Shown: positions 1-7,185 of the stretch, one piece after another
How positions within the stretch are numbered: position 1 is the stretch's first letter
How the letters are laid out: every line of letters begins with the position of its first letter
Notes under the pieces: model-generated
What the model was told of the DNA's origin: nothing
Database searches by the model: none
The model's input: the letters and a program-made list of their open reading frames with translations, nothing else
NCBI GenBank assembly: GCA_964387775.1
Contig: CAYLZO010000004.1
Span: 1-58,778, forward strand
Source of the DNA: CAYLZO01 sp964387775
Lineage (GTDB): Bacteria > Chloroflexota > Anaerolineae > JAAYZQ01
Length of the DNA: 58,778 bases
Reading direction: 5' to 3'
Made by a program: the position numbers and the translations under genes

Positions 1-24
1 GATTCGACGCAGAGGAAAGCAGAA

Positions 25-54
25 GGGACGGCCTGGGGAGGCCGTCCCTTTTTT
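25..54 (+). terminator. intrinsic terminator of an upstream gene
   Basis: A perfect 9-bp stem GGGACGGCC/GGCCGTCCC with a 6-nt loop is followed by six T. It ends a plus-strand gene that lies before the window. Confidence 0.9.
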
Positions 55-80
55 GGTTTGGATCACCGATTCGCTAAAGA

Positions 81-139
81 GCGCTGAAAGCACTGAAAAG
101 CCTCAGCGCGATCAGTGGCTTCAGTGGTTCAGTGATTCC
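81..139. repeat. degenerate CAGTGG/CACTGA short repeats
   Basis: Imperfect copies of CACTGA and CAGTGG fill the stretch between the terminator and fchA. The same word family recurs at 28575-28655, 35107-35199 and inside the coding region near 56095. I see no gene between 55 and 253. Confidence 0.6.
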
Positions 140-253
140 GTGGGAACACCGTGGCGGTACGGCGTGCCTTCGGCTCCAGCAGCAGGTCCTGAATCACGGG
201 CGCGCCAAGAGACATCCGCGTTTATCCGTGAAATCCGCGTCCTATTCCAATTG

Positions 254-886
254 CTACAACTTGCTCACCACATAGTCATAGATCTCGTCGCGCATCGCGC
301 CCTTGCCTTCGAGCAGGGTCTCCAGCTTGGCGCGGCGGTCGGCTTTGAACGCCTCGTCCTTGAGGGCAAAGGAGCCCAGGTTGATGAGCACGTTGAGGGC
401 CGCGCTGCGCAGGGCCGCTTCGGCCATGAGCACCGCCACGCCGGCGTCGCTGACGGCCCACTTGTTGCCCTTTTCGGCGGCCGGCATGCAGAGGTCCATG
501 ACCTGGACCGCCGCCTCGGCGATCTTCAATGGCACGTCGGTGGCCGTCTTGAGGGCGGCCTCCATGGCCTCGGCGCGGGCGGCCTTTTCCGCGTCGGTGC
601 CGCGCGGCATCTTGGCCGCCACCGAGTAGCCGGTGTAGGCCTTGACGTCCTCCTCCAGCAGCTCGGTCAGCTCGGCGCGCAGCGCCTCCGACCGGGCCAG
701 CAGGTCCTCGATGTCGCCCTGGACGTCGGCGTAGGCCTTTTTGCCCAGGGTCAGGTTGCAGACCATGCTGACCAGGGCCGCGCCCAGCGCGCCGCCCAGG
801 CTGGCCACGCTGCCGCCGCCGGGTGCCGGGGCGCTGCTGGCCAGTTCGTCGAGAAAGTTGGTTACGGGCTTGTCTACTAGTCTCAC
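254..886 (-). CDS. fchA: methenyl-THF cyclohydrolase / formimino-THF cyclodeaminase (FchA-like)
   Basis: This 210-residue all-helical protein belongs to the cyclodeaminase/cyclohydrolase family (FTCD C-terminal domain), whose usual length is about 205-215. The N-terminal PAPGGGSVASLGGALGAAL segment is the family hallmark folate-binding loop. In anaerobes such stand-alone proteins convert methenyl-THF to 10-formyl-THF, or deaminate formimino-THF. The GTG start at 886 is chosen because AAGGAGG lies about 10 nt upstream. It is the last gene of the minus-strand C1/Hdr gene train, so the cyclohydrolase role next to metF is the more likely one. The exact substrate cannot be read from sequence. Confidence 0.88.
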   Translation of the reverse strand: MRLVDKPVTNFLDELASSAPAPGGGSVASLGGALGAALVSMVCNLTLGKKAYADVQGDIEDLLARSEALRAELTELLEEDVKAYTGYSVAAKMPRGTDAEKAARAEAMEAALKTATDVPLKIAEAAVQVMDLCMPAAEKGNKWAVSDAGVAVLMAEAALRSAALNVLINLGSFALKDEAFKADRRAKLETLLEGKGAMRDEIYDYVVSKL

Positions 887-927
887 GGTCCTTTTTCCTC
901 CTTGTCTTCTGTTGGTAGGATCGATTC

Positions 928-1209
928 TCAGTAGTGATAGCGGGCCTGGAGAAAATCTATGCGATCGTGTTTCACTCGATACACTATGCGGTGTTCCCGA
1001 GTCAGTCGGCGAGACCAGGTACCTTCAGCGAGGTATTTCAGTGGTTCGGGTTTCCCGATTCCCCGAAATGGGTCGCGCATGATGTCATCGATGAGTTTGA
1101 AGGCGCGTATGGCGACTTTGCGGTCCGTTTCGATCCAGTAACGCAGATCGGCGCGGAATTCCGGGAAAAAGATCGCATCACGTTGAGGGGGATTACGCGA
1201 TTTCGTCAA
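928..1209 (-). CDS. yoeB: Txe/YoeB family mRNA interferase toxin
   Basis: The protein has 93 residues, close to the YoeB standard of about 85. Family features are FRADLRYWIETDRKVA near the N-terminus, the core IDDIMRDPFRGIGKPEPLKY, and the C-terminal SRRLTREHRIVYRV...ARYHY. The last carries the conserved Glu, Arg, His and terminal Tyr residues of the RNase active site. YoeB cleaves mRNA in the ribosomal A site. It overlaps yefM by 17 nt and is co-transcribed with it from the promoter at 1506-1546. It sits between the Hdr genes and fchA. Confidence 0.9.
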   Translation of the reverse strand: MTKSRNPPQRDAIFFPEFRADLRYWIETDRKVAIRAFKLIDDIMRDPFRGIGKPEPLKYLAEGTWSRRLTREHRIVYRVKHDRIDFLQARYHY

Positions 1210-1480
1210 AGCCGACCTCGGCCTTTAGTTCTTCAACTGTTTGTGGCGTGCCTTCACCTCGCAAAGATCTCTCCAGTGCCCGTAATAGGCGCTCCGCATT
1301 CTTGGGCGATTGCAGCAGATAAGCAGTCTCCATGAGCCCGGCGAGTTCATCCGCGGCAATCAAGGCGACGTCTTCGGCTCCACGCCGCTGGATGACGACC
1401 ACCTCTCGATCGTCTGTGACCTTGTCCCAAAGTGCCGCCAGATTGGCTCGCGCCTGGGTGTAGGTCGTTTGGATTGTCAT
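1193..1480 (-). CDS. yefM: YefM/Phd-type antitoxin
   Basis: A 95-residue antitoxin of the Phd/YefM fold (MTIQTTYTQARANLAALWDK...). It binds its own promoter through the N-terminal domain and neutralises YoeB with its C-terminal tail. The ATG at 1480 is preferred over longer upstream reading because a strong AAGGGGGGG Shine-Dalgarno lies 5 nt before it, and because the extension would run through the operator. The TGTACA operator pair upstream matches what is known for yefM-yoeB autoregulation. Confidence 0.9.
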   Translation of the reverse strand: MTIQTTYTQARANLAALWDKVTDDREVVVIQRRGAEDVALIAADELAGLMETAYLLQSPKNAERLLRALERSLRGEGTPQTVEELKAEVGFDEIA

Positions 1481-1505
1481 AACGCCCCCCCCTTTTTTCG
1501 GAAAA

Positions 1506-1546
1506 TTGTACAAGGGTACTGTACAACAAGGTGGCCGCACTGTCAA
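1506..1546 (-). promoter_or_regulatory. yefM-yoeB promoter with double TGTACA operator
   Basis: On the minus strand a perfect TTGACA (1546-1541) is followed after 17 bp by TACAGT (1523-1518). Two TGTACA hexamers at 1507-1512 and 1520-1525 form the inverted repeat TTGTACA-N6-CTGTACAA; one overlaps the -10 box. TGTACA-core palindromes are the established YefM operator, so this is very likely an autorepression site. Confidence 0.8.
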
Positions 1547-1579
1547 ATGCGCGTGGGGCAGCGGCATCTGTTTGCCAAG

Positions 1580-1603
1580 AACCCGCGCCCGAGAGCGCGG
1601 GTT
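1580..1603 (-). terminator. weak terminator-like hairpin after vapC
   Basis: A 9-bp GC-rich stem AACCCGCGC/GCGCGGGTT with a 6-nt loop lies downstream of vapC on the minus strand. Only a poor T tract follows, so termination may be partial. Confidence 0.35.
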
Positions 1604-1621
1604 CTCAACTATCCTCTCTGC

Positions 1622-1690
1622 TTAGGCTGGCAGCAGTCCCTTCTCCCTCAACAAGCCAATGCCGTCGGCGACGTATTTGTCGTTTCCCAT
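1622..1690 (-). pseudogene. 3'-terminal fragment of an HdrB-like (CCG-domain) gene
   Basis: A 22-codon reading frame whose ATG overlaps the vapC stop (TGATG). Its product GNDKYVADGIGLLREKGLL aligns with the last residues of the HdrC-HdrB protein, GMDKHFTDAIGVLQSLNLL. DNA identity is only moderate, so it derives from a diverged hdrB paralogue or an old duplication. It gives the order full hdrCB, VapBC module, then hdrB 3'-end remnant, the same layout as around hdrA1 and the AcoX-like gene. Confidence 0.55.
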
Positions 1691-2106
1691 CAACCTTGGT
1701 ACTCCCCAACCCATTTGACCCAGGGCAGGTGCTCGTGGACGGCGTTGTACAGCCGCTCGTCGCCCGTGATCAGATGTTGGCCGGTCGATTCGGCCAGGGC
1801 CAGATAGGCGGCGTCATAGGCCGAGCGGTCGAAACGTTGGGCCAGGGGCAAGATCTGTTGCCAGGCCACCGGGTTGAGCGCGATGCTCAACCCCTCAAAC
1901 GACGCCAAGATCTCGGCCCCTTGTTTGTCCGTGATGCGCTCCCGGCGTGCGGCCTGCAAGACGGCGTTGGTCACTTCGTAGAGCAGCAGGGTCGGCGCGG
2001 CCAACCGCACCCGACCGGCCACGTGGTCGCGGACGACCGCCTGGGCCTGTTCCTGGGCCTCGTCCGGGAAAAAGGCAGCCAGAACGACGCTGGCGTCCAC
2101 GATCAT
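1690..2106 (-). CDS. vapC: PIN-domain toxin VapC
   Basis: A 138-residue PIN-domain ribonuclease. The expected acidic residues are visible: Asp4 in MIVDAS, Glu in LLLYEVTNAV, Asp in RSAYDAAYLALA and Asp in ITGDERLYN. Together they coordinate Mg2+ for RNA cleavage. Its start overlaps the antitoxin stop by 4 nt (ATGA), the normal vapBC arrangement. The pair lies directly downstream of hdrCB on the same strand. Confidence 0.9.
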   Translation of the reverse strand: MIVDASVVLAAFFPDEAQEQAQAVVRDHVAGRVRLAAPTLLLYEVTNAVLQAARRERITDKQGAEILASFEGLSIALNPVAWQQILPLAQRFDRSAYDAAYLALAESTGQHLITGDERLYNAVHEHLPWVKWVGEYQG

Positions 2107-2354
2107 GGCCGGCTCTCCAACTCGCGGCGCGACGCTTGGGATAGCTCGTCGGCTGTCACGCCGCTATCCCGCAAAGACTGCGACAGATGGATCATCTTCC
2201 AGAAGGCTTGCACCTGGCGCATCTGCTCGTACTCTTCGGGGGAAATGATCACGCCCACTGGTTTCCCCCGGCGAGTGATGGTAATGGGTTCGTCAGGAAC
2301 CTGCTTTAACCAGTACGACAGGCGATTGTGGGCCTCGGCAATAGAAACCTGCAT
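2103..2354 (-). CDS. Phd/YefM-type antitoxin of VapC
   Basis: An 83-residue antitoxin. The first 50 residues show the Phd/YefM DNA-binding fold (MQVSIAEAHNRLSYWLKQV, then ITITRRGKPVGVIISPEEYEQ), and the charged C-terminus should wrap around VapC. The start is supported by the upstream GGAGA. The pairing of a Phd-type antitoxin with a PIN toxin is common. A large palindrome at 2396-2437 separates it from hdrCB. Confidence 0.88.
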   Translation of the reverse strand: MQVSIAEAHNRLSYWLKQVPDEPITITRRGKPVGVIISPEEYEQMRQVQAFWKMIHLSQSLRDSGVTADELSQASRRELESRP

Positions 2355-2395
2355 TTGCCGTCTCCTTACCTAGACATCTGGGTAGTGGTAACACG

Positions 2396-2437
2396 GTAAG
2401 TGATAATGTGGGGGATGTCCCCCACATTATCACTTAC
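2396..2437. repeat. 19-bp perfect palindrome (GGTAGTGGTA-associated)
   Basis: GTAAGTGATAATGTGGGGG is followed by the loop ATGT and its exact complement. It is flanked by GGTAGTGGTA on one side and GTAACCACC on the other. A second long hairpin that also begins with GGTAGTGGTA lies at 30506-30574. There is no T tract, so it is not an ordinary terminator. Confidence 0.8.
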
Positions 2438-2499
2438 TACGTAACCACCAGCGACATCTGATGTAGACAAGTATAAGCGACAAGCAGCAGGGTGTCAAA

Positions 2500-3936
2500 T
2501 CAAAGCAGGTTCAGGCTCTGCAACACCCCGATGGCGTCGGTAAAGTGCTTGTCCATGCCCAGCGCCTTGGGCTCCTGGCCGTAGGCCACGCCCATGAGCT
2601 GGGTAAAGTAGACGATGGGGATGTCGAACTGGCCGCCGTATTCCTCGTTGATCTGCTGCTGGCGCAGGTCGAGATTGGCGTGGCACAGCGGGCAGGCCGT
2701 GGCGATGAGGTCGGCGCCGCACTCGATGGCGTTCTCCAGGATCTTTTGGCTGAGGTCCAGCGCGATCTCGAGCGTGCTGAGCGACAGCGAGCCGCCGCAG
2801 CAGTCGGTTTTGTAGTCCCAGTCGATGGCCTCGGCGCCCAGGGCTTCCAGCAGCTCGTCCATGTTGGTCGGGTACTCATAGTGCTCTTCGCCGGTCACGT
2901 CGGGCGGGCGGGTGAGCAGGCAGCCATAGTAGCAGGCCACGGTGAGCCCCTCCAGCGACCGGACCACCGGCTCGGCGGCGGCCTCGTAGCCCACCCGGTC
3001 GGTGATGGTCGTCAGCAGGCTGTCCACCTGGATGCCGCCCGTGTACTCGTAGCCGATGTCGTCGGCCAGTTTGCGCTTCAGGCCCTCGTCGTGCTCGACC
3101 TCGTGCATGGCGATGCGGAAGCGGCTAAAGCAGGCGGCGCAGGGCATGGTCATGTACTCGTGGCCCAGCTCGTCGGCGATGGCCAGCGTCTCCATGGGCA
3201 GCTTGACGGCCCGGTAGTGGTCGGTGTTGTGGGCCGGCGAGGTGCCACAGCACTTCCAGCCTTCCGGCTCGACCAGGTTGAGGCCCAGTTTCTCCGCCAC
3301 GGCCTTGGTCGACATGTTGAACTCGATGCCGGTGGCGTGCAGGCTGCAGCCGGGGTAGTAGGAGATGACGTCCTGCTGGGGCGTCGCCTCCTGGCTCCGA
3401 TGGCCGTTCCTGGGCCGCCGGGCGACGCTGGGCAGAATCTTGAGCTTGCCGGCCCGCAGCATCTTGACCGCCAGCGAGAGGTCGTACTTGAAGAGCTGTT
3501 TGAAATCGAGGTTGCCGGTTAAGAATTCGCGCATGTAGAGCTCGGCCATGAGGCCCAGCTCCCACATCCGCCCGAACCAGTCGATGCCCCGGTTGGCCGA
3601 TTGGTAGAACATGGGCACCGTCGGCGCCTTGGCCTTGATGCCCTGCTCGGCGGCCATGATCTCCAGCACGTCCATGATGCGGGCGATGTCGATGTCCTGC
3701 GGGCAGCGCGTCGAGCAGGTCTCGCACGCGGCGCAGATGGAGATTGTCCGCGAGTGGAGCACCAACTCGTCCTGCCCGAACTGGCAGGCGCGCAGCACCT
3801 GGTGGGGCGTCAGGTCAAAGTAGGCGGCCACCGGGCAGCCGGCCGTGCACTTTTTGCATTGATAACAGAGAAACACGTTCTCGCCCGAGCGCTCTTGGAT
3901 CTCGCGGGCGAGGTCGGTTTTGAAGGTAACGGTCAT
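2500..3936 (-). CDS. hdrCB: fused heterodisulfide reductase-like subunit HdrC-HdrB
   Basis: The 478 residues join HdrC and HdrB. The N-terminal HdrC part has two [4Fe-4S] motifs (CYQCKKCTAGCP and CAACETCSTRCPQ). The HdrB part has two CCG domains, CCGTSPAHN...MPCAACFSRF and TDCCGGS...ATACPLCHANL, that in HdrB hold the noncubane clusters. In the Moorella MetVF-HdrABC-MvhD complex, HdrBC link HdrA to the methylene-THF reductase. The ATG at 3936 follows AAGGAG, and longer readings upstream lack family similarity. The gene starts 34 nt after metF, consistent with one transcript. The physiological electron partner is not known. Confidence 0.88.
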   Translation of the reverse strand: MTVTFKTDLAREIQERSGENVFLCYQCKKCTAGCPVAAYFDLTPHQVLRACQFGQDELVLHSRTISICAACETCSTRCPQDIDIARIMDVLEIMAAEQGIKAKAPTVPMFYQSANRGIDWFGRMWELGLMAELYMREFLTGNLDFKQLFKYDLSLAVKMLRAGKLKILPSVARRPRNGHRSQEATPQQDVISYYPGCSLHATGIEFNMSTKAVAEKLGLNLVEPEGWKCCGTSPAHNTDHYRAVKLPMETLAIADELGHEYMTMPCAACFSRFRIAMHEVEHDEGLKRKLADDIGYEYTGGIQVDSLLTTITDRVGYEAAAEPVVRSLEGLTVACYYGCLLTRPPDVTGEEHYEYPTNMDELLEALGAEAIDWDYKTDCCGGSLSLSTLEIALDLSQKILENAIECGADLIATACPLCHANLDLRQQQINEEYGGQFDIPIVYFTQLMGVAYGQEPKALGMDKHFTDAIGVLQSLNLL

Positions 3937-3960
3937 AAACCAGCTCCTTGTAACGCCGTG

Positions 3961-3981
3961 GGGCAAATTGTCAATTTGCCC
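3961..3981. repeat. REP-like hairpin at the metF stop codon
   Basis: A 9-bp stem GGGCAAATT/AATTTGCCC with a 3-nt loop, member of a family also at 16075-16095 and 21643-21686. Here it supplies the last residues and the stop codon of metF. Confidence 0.75.
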
Positions 3982-5014
3982 TACGCGCCGGGTCGTACTT
4001 AGGACCGATCTGGCAGGCCTTGACGATGTCGTCCACGGCCTCTTCCCACTCGATGGCCATGATGTGCACGCCGGCCACGCCCTCGGTTTCTTTGCAGGCG
4101 TTGATGACGTCGATGCAGATCTGTTTGCCCTCGGTCTCGGCCGCTTTCTTGCGGGCGGCGCGGGCCGCCTTGGCCTCGGCCGGGTCGTCCATGGCCTTGA
4201 TCTCGGAGATGGAGGGCAGGCCCTTGTAGGCATTGCGCATCCGCTCGATGTACTCGGGATCGACCTCCATGCCCGGCACCTTGGAGGCCATGTACTTGGC
4301 CGCGCCCAGGCTGCGCATCGGCGCCACGCCGGCCAGGATGTAGCACTTTTCGTGGAGGCCCATGTCTACCACGCGGCGCATGTACTCCTGCCACTTGGGC
4401 ACGTTAAAGATGATCTGCGTCTGGATGAAATCGGCCCCGGCGTTGATCTTTTTTGCCAGGCGGTAGGGCCGAAAGTCAAAGGGATCGGCAAAAGGGTTGG
4501 CCGCCGCGCCCAAGAGGAAGCGGGGCTCCTGGCCCTTGACCGCGTCGCCGCACTCAAAAATCTGCTTGTCGCGCAGGTCGCGGCAGACTTGCAGCAGCGA
4601 GATCGAGTCCAGGTCGTGTACGTTCTTGGAATTAGGGTGGTTGCCAAAGGTCTGGTGGTCGCCGGTCAGGCACAGCAGGTTGCGGCAGCCCAGGGCGTAG
4701 GCGCCCAGCAGGTCGCTCTGGATGGCGATGCGGTTCCGGTCGCGGCACGTCATCTGGATGTTGGGCTCGATGCCCAGCTCCATGAGCATGACGGCCACCG
4801 AAATCGACGACATGCGCACCACGGCCGTCTGGTTGTCGGTGATGTTGACCGATTCGACAATGCCCTTCAGGAACCCGGCCTTGTGCTCGATCTCGTGCTT
4901 GTCGGCGCTCTGCGGCGGGCCGAGCTCGCCGGTGGCTACGAAATAGCCGGCCTTGAGGGCCTTTTCCAGCTTGCTGCCTACGATGGTTCCGTTATTTCCA
5001 TTGCTCGCACTCAT
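3971..5014 (-). CDS. metF: 5,10-methylenetetrahydrofolate reductase
   Basis: A 347-residue MetF-family TIM barrel (about 290-330 is usual). The N-terminal region shows FVATGELGPPQSADKHEIEHKAGFL-type sequence with the catalytic Glu. Other marks are NITDNQTAVVRMS, an LCLTGDH loop and GADFIQTQIIFNV. It interconverts methylene-THF and methyl-THF. Without an NADH-binding extension, anaerobic MetF proteins of this kind need MetV and Hdr-type partners for electrons. The ATG at 5014 overlaps the metV stop by 4 nt (ATGA), arguing for translational coupling. A lysine/alanine-rich segment near residues 275-300 is unusual. The C-terminus ARRAN is encoded by a REP-like hairpin. Confidence 0.93.
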   Translation of the reverse strand: MSASNGNNGTIVGSKLEKALKAGYFVATGELGPPQSADKHEIEHKAGFLKGIVESVNITDNQTAVVRMSSISVAVMLMELGIEPNIQMTCRDRNRIAIQSDLLGAYALGCRNLLCLTGDHQTFGNHPNSKNVHDLDSISLLQVCRDLRDKQIFECGDAVKGQEPRFLLGAAANPFADPFDFRPYRLAKKINAGADFIQTQIIFNVPKWQEYMRRVVDMGLHEKCYILAGVAPMRSLGAAKYMASKVPGMEVDPEYIERMRNAYKGLPSISEIKAMDDPAEAKAARAARKKAAETEGKQICIDVINACKETEGVAGVHIMAIEWEEAVDDIVKACQIGPKYDPARRAN

Positions 5015-5685
5015 AGCCGTAGATCCTCCCGCACGATTTTGCGCTGGCCGCCGTGGCGCGCCGGGTGCCAGTTCTTGGCCGGCTCGACTTCCAGCAGCTT
5101 GTCCAACTGGCCCAGGTCGTTGAGCCGGTGGTAGATCTGGTCCCAGACGCAGGGCGTCTCCTTGTCGGCGTACACCTCGCAGATGCCCCGCTGCGAGCCG
5201 CCGCACGGCCCGTTGAGCAGGCTCTTGGAGCAGCGGGCGATGGGGCACAGGCCGGCGGTCAGGGCCAGCACGCAGTCGCCGCAGGCCTGGCAGCGCTCCT
5301 CCCAGACGCCCTGCTCGGTGGGCTGGCTGAGGCCGTTGGTGTTCACGCCCGGCAGCGTCAGCTTGGCCGGGAATTGCTCGTTCATCGTCTGGATGCCGAT
5401 GCCGCAGGCCAGCGAGACGATGAGGTCCGCGTCGTTGACGTAATCGGCCGCCAGTTCGTTGTACTCGTACTCGCACTGGCGCTGGACGGTGAACTCGCGG
5501 ATCTCCTTTTCGTTCCCGTCCATCCGCGTGGCCATCCTGAGCTGCGAGGCCAGGATGGAGACTTCTTTTTCGCCCCCGGCGAAACAGACCGTCACGCACG
5601 TGCCGCAGCCGAGGATCAATACGTTCTCGGCGTCGGCGATCATGCCCTTGATCTCTTCGAGAGGCTTTTGTTCGGCTACAATCAT
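5011..5685 (-). CDS. metV: methylenetetrahydrofolate reductase partner MetV (C-terminal domain family)
   Basis: A 224-residue MetV-type protein. The N-terminal part has GCGTCVTVCFAGGEKEV, and the C-terminal part a cysteine cluster, CQACGDCVLALTAGLCPIA and CSKSLLNGPCGGS. These match the zinc/Fe-S binding domain often annotated as methylene-THF reductase C-terminal. In acetogens MetV connects MetF to the HdrABC-MvhD electron-transfer module. GGAGG precedes the ATG at 5685 by 7 nt. The gene is translationally coupled to metF. Confidence 0.9.
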   Translation of the reverse strand: MIVAEQKPLEEIKGMIADAENVLILGCGTCVTVCFAGGEKEVSILASQLRMATRMDGNEKEIREFTVQRQCEYEYNELAADYVNDADLIVSLACGIGIQTMNEQFPAKLTLPGVNTNGLSQPTEQGVWEERCQACGDCVLALTAGLCPIARCSKSLLNGPCGGSQRGICEVYADKETPCVWDQIYHRLNDLGQLDKLLEVEPAKNWHPARHGGQRKIVREDLRL

Positions 5686-5715
5686 TCTTCAACCTCCGTG
5701 GTTGTTCAGTATTCT

Positions 5716-6417
5716 TTATTCTTCGCGTAATCGGGCCAATTCTGCCCGCAAACGTTCTACTTCGGCTTCGGCCTGGCGGCGACGCTCGGCCTCTCGTCGC
5801 GCCTTTTCCTGTGCTTCGAGCGGCGTCAGCAGCTTTTCTCCGGTCTTGGGATCGTACAGCCGCAGCAGATTTCCTTCCAGGCGAAACTCCAGGCCCAGAA
5901 TGGCGCTGTCCAGCCGTTCGCCGACCTTTGGCCAATACACCCCGTCCTCCAACCGATAGCGCACCAGGGGCGGATCCAGGTACTCGCCCAGCGGGTCAAA
6001 AATGAAATACTCGCGCACGCCCAGCATCTCGTATGTGCCCTTTTTCGGCCCCCGGTCCTGCCGCGAGGTGGACAACGAGGTCAACTCGATGACGACGTCG
6101 GGGCCTTTTCCCTCCTCCCACACTTTGTACACCCGTCGATCCCGCTTGGGCACGCCAAATACGACAAACACGTCTGGCGCGACGGACTGAAATGGATCCC
6201 CCTCGACGTAGTAGAGCAGCAGGTCCCCGGCCACGTAGACCTGGGGATCGTCCCGATAATAATCTTTGAGTGCTTCGCGCAGGTAGATCAGCGCATTAGC
6301 GTGGATGTCTGTTTCGGCCATAGGTTCACCATCCGATTCGGGGTAGTAGTCGGGCTGCTGGACGACTTTGTCCGGCGGCAAATATTCAATTTCGGCTACG
6401 GCTTCTGCTCGGGCCAT
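5716..6417 (-). CDS. Uma2 family putative restriction-type endonuclease, copy 1
   Basis: A 233-residue Uma2/DUF820 protein, a PD-(D/E)XK-fold family of unknown role that is often amplified in genomes. Fold motifs are VAPDVFVVFGV (the PD position) and KGPDVVIELTSLSTSRQDRGPKKGTYEMLGVREYFIFDP, including an E-x-S segment typical of Uma2. A charged coiled coil (EAQEKARREAERRRQAEAEVERL) ends the protein. It is about 60-70% similar to the next gene with an almost identical N-terminus, so the two are tandem duplicates. They stand between mvhD1 and metV on the same strand. Confidence 0.85.
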   Translation of the reverse strand: MARAEAVAEIEYLPPDKVVQQPDYYPESDGEPMAETDIHANALIYLREALKDYYRDDPQVYVAGDLLLYYVEGDPFQSVAPDVFVVFGVPKRDRRVYKVWEEGKGPDVVIELTSLSTSRQDRGPKKGTYEMLGVREYFIFDPLGEYLDPPLVRYRLEDGVYWPKVGERLDSAILGLEFRLEGNLLRLYDPKTGEKLLTPLEAQEKARREAERRRQAEAEVERLRAELARLREE

Positions 6418-6426
6418 GGGTTTACC

Positions 6427-7176
6427 TCAGTCCCTTCCTGCCCTTAATCGGGCCAGTTCTGCCCGCAACCGCTCGGCCTCTGCTTCGGCCTGGCGACGGC
6501 GCTCGGCCTCTTGACGCCAATGCGCGGTTGCCCGCCGCGCCTTCTCCTGGGCCTCCAGCGGCGTCAGCAGCTTCTCCCCGGTCTTGGGATCGTACAGCCG
6601 CAAAGAGTTGCCTTCGGTGCGCAGTTCCAACTCGAGTTGGCGGCTGGTGAATCGCCATTCTCCCTGTTCGTCCTGCTCGGGTTCCATGGGCCGGTACCAG
6701 CCCTCCACCAGGCCATAGCTCTGTAAGGGGGGGGTCAAATACTCGTGCAACGGATCGAACAGAATGTACTCGCCTACGCCCAGAAACTCGTACAGCCCCC
6801 GTTTCTCCCACAGATCCTCCCGCCGCGTGCTGCGGGAACTGATTTCTATCACAATGTCCGGTCCTTTGCTTTCCTCCCACACCTTGTAGACGCGCCGTTC
6901 TTCCTTGGGCACGCCAAACACGACAAAGACATCGGGGGCGACCCGGCTGTGGGGTTGCCCTTCTTCGTAGTAGAGAAACAGGTTGCCGGCCACATAGACC
7001 TGGGGATCGTCCCGATAGTAGTCTTTGAGTGCTTCACGCAGGTAGATCAGCACGTTGGCGTGGATATCAGTTTCGGCCATAGGTTCACCATCCGATTCGG
7101 AGTAGTAGACGGGCTGCTGGACGACTCGGTCCGGCGGCAAATATTCGATTTCAGCTACGGCTTCTGCTCGGGCCAT
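6427..7176 (-). CDS. Uma2 family putative restriction-type endonuclease, copy 2
   Basis: A 249-residue Uma2 protein with VAPDVFVVFGVPKEERRVYKV and KGPDIVIEISSRSTRREDLWEK, plus a C-terminal coiled coil rich in Glu, Ala and Arg. Its ATG lies 9 nt after the mvhD1 stop. The junction AGGGACTGAGGTAAACCC is repeated before the first copy too, showing the duplication took the translation start region with it. The biochemical role is unknown. Co-transcription with mvhD1 and metV is likely because the gaps are short and no terminator is visible. Confidence 0.85.
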   Translation of the reverse strand: MARAEAVAEIEYLPPDRVVQQPVYYSESDGEPMAETDIHANVLIYLREALKDYYRDDPQVYVAGNLFLYYEEGQPHSRVAPDVFVVFGVPKEERRVYKVWEESKGPDIVIEISSRSTRREDLWEKRGLYEFLGVGEYILFDPLHEYLTPPLQSYGLVEGWYRPMEPEQDEQGEWRFTSRQLELELRTEGNSLRLYDPKTGEKLLTPLEAQEKARRATAHWRQEAERRRQAEAEAERLRAELARLRAGRD

Positions 7177-7185
7177 GGGTTTACC

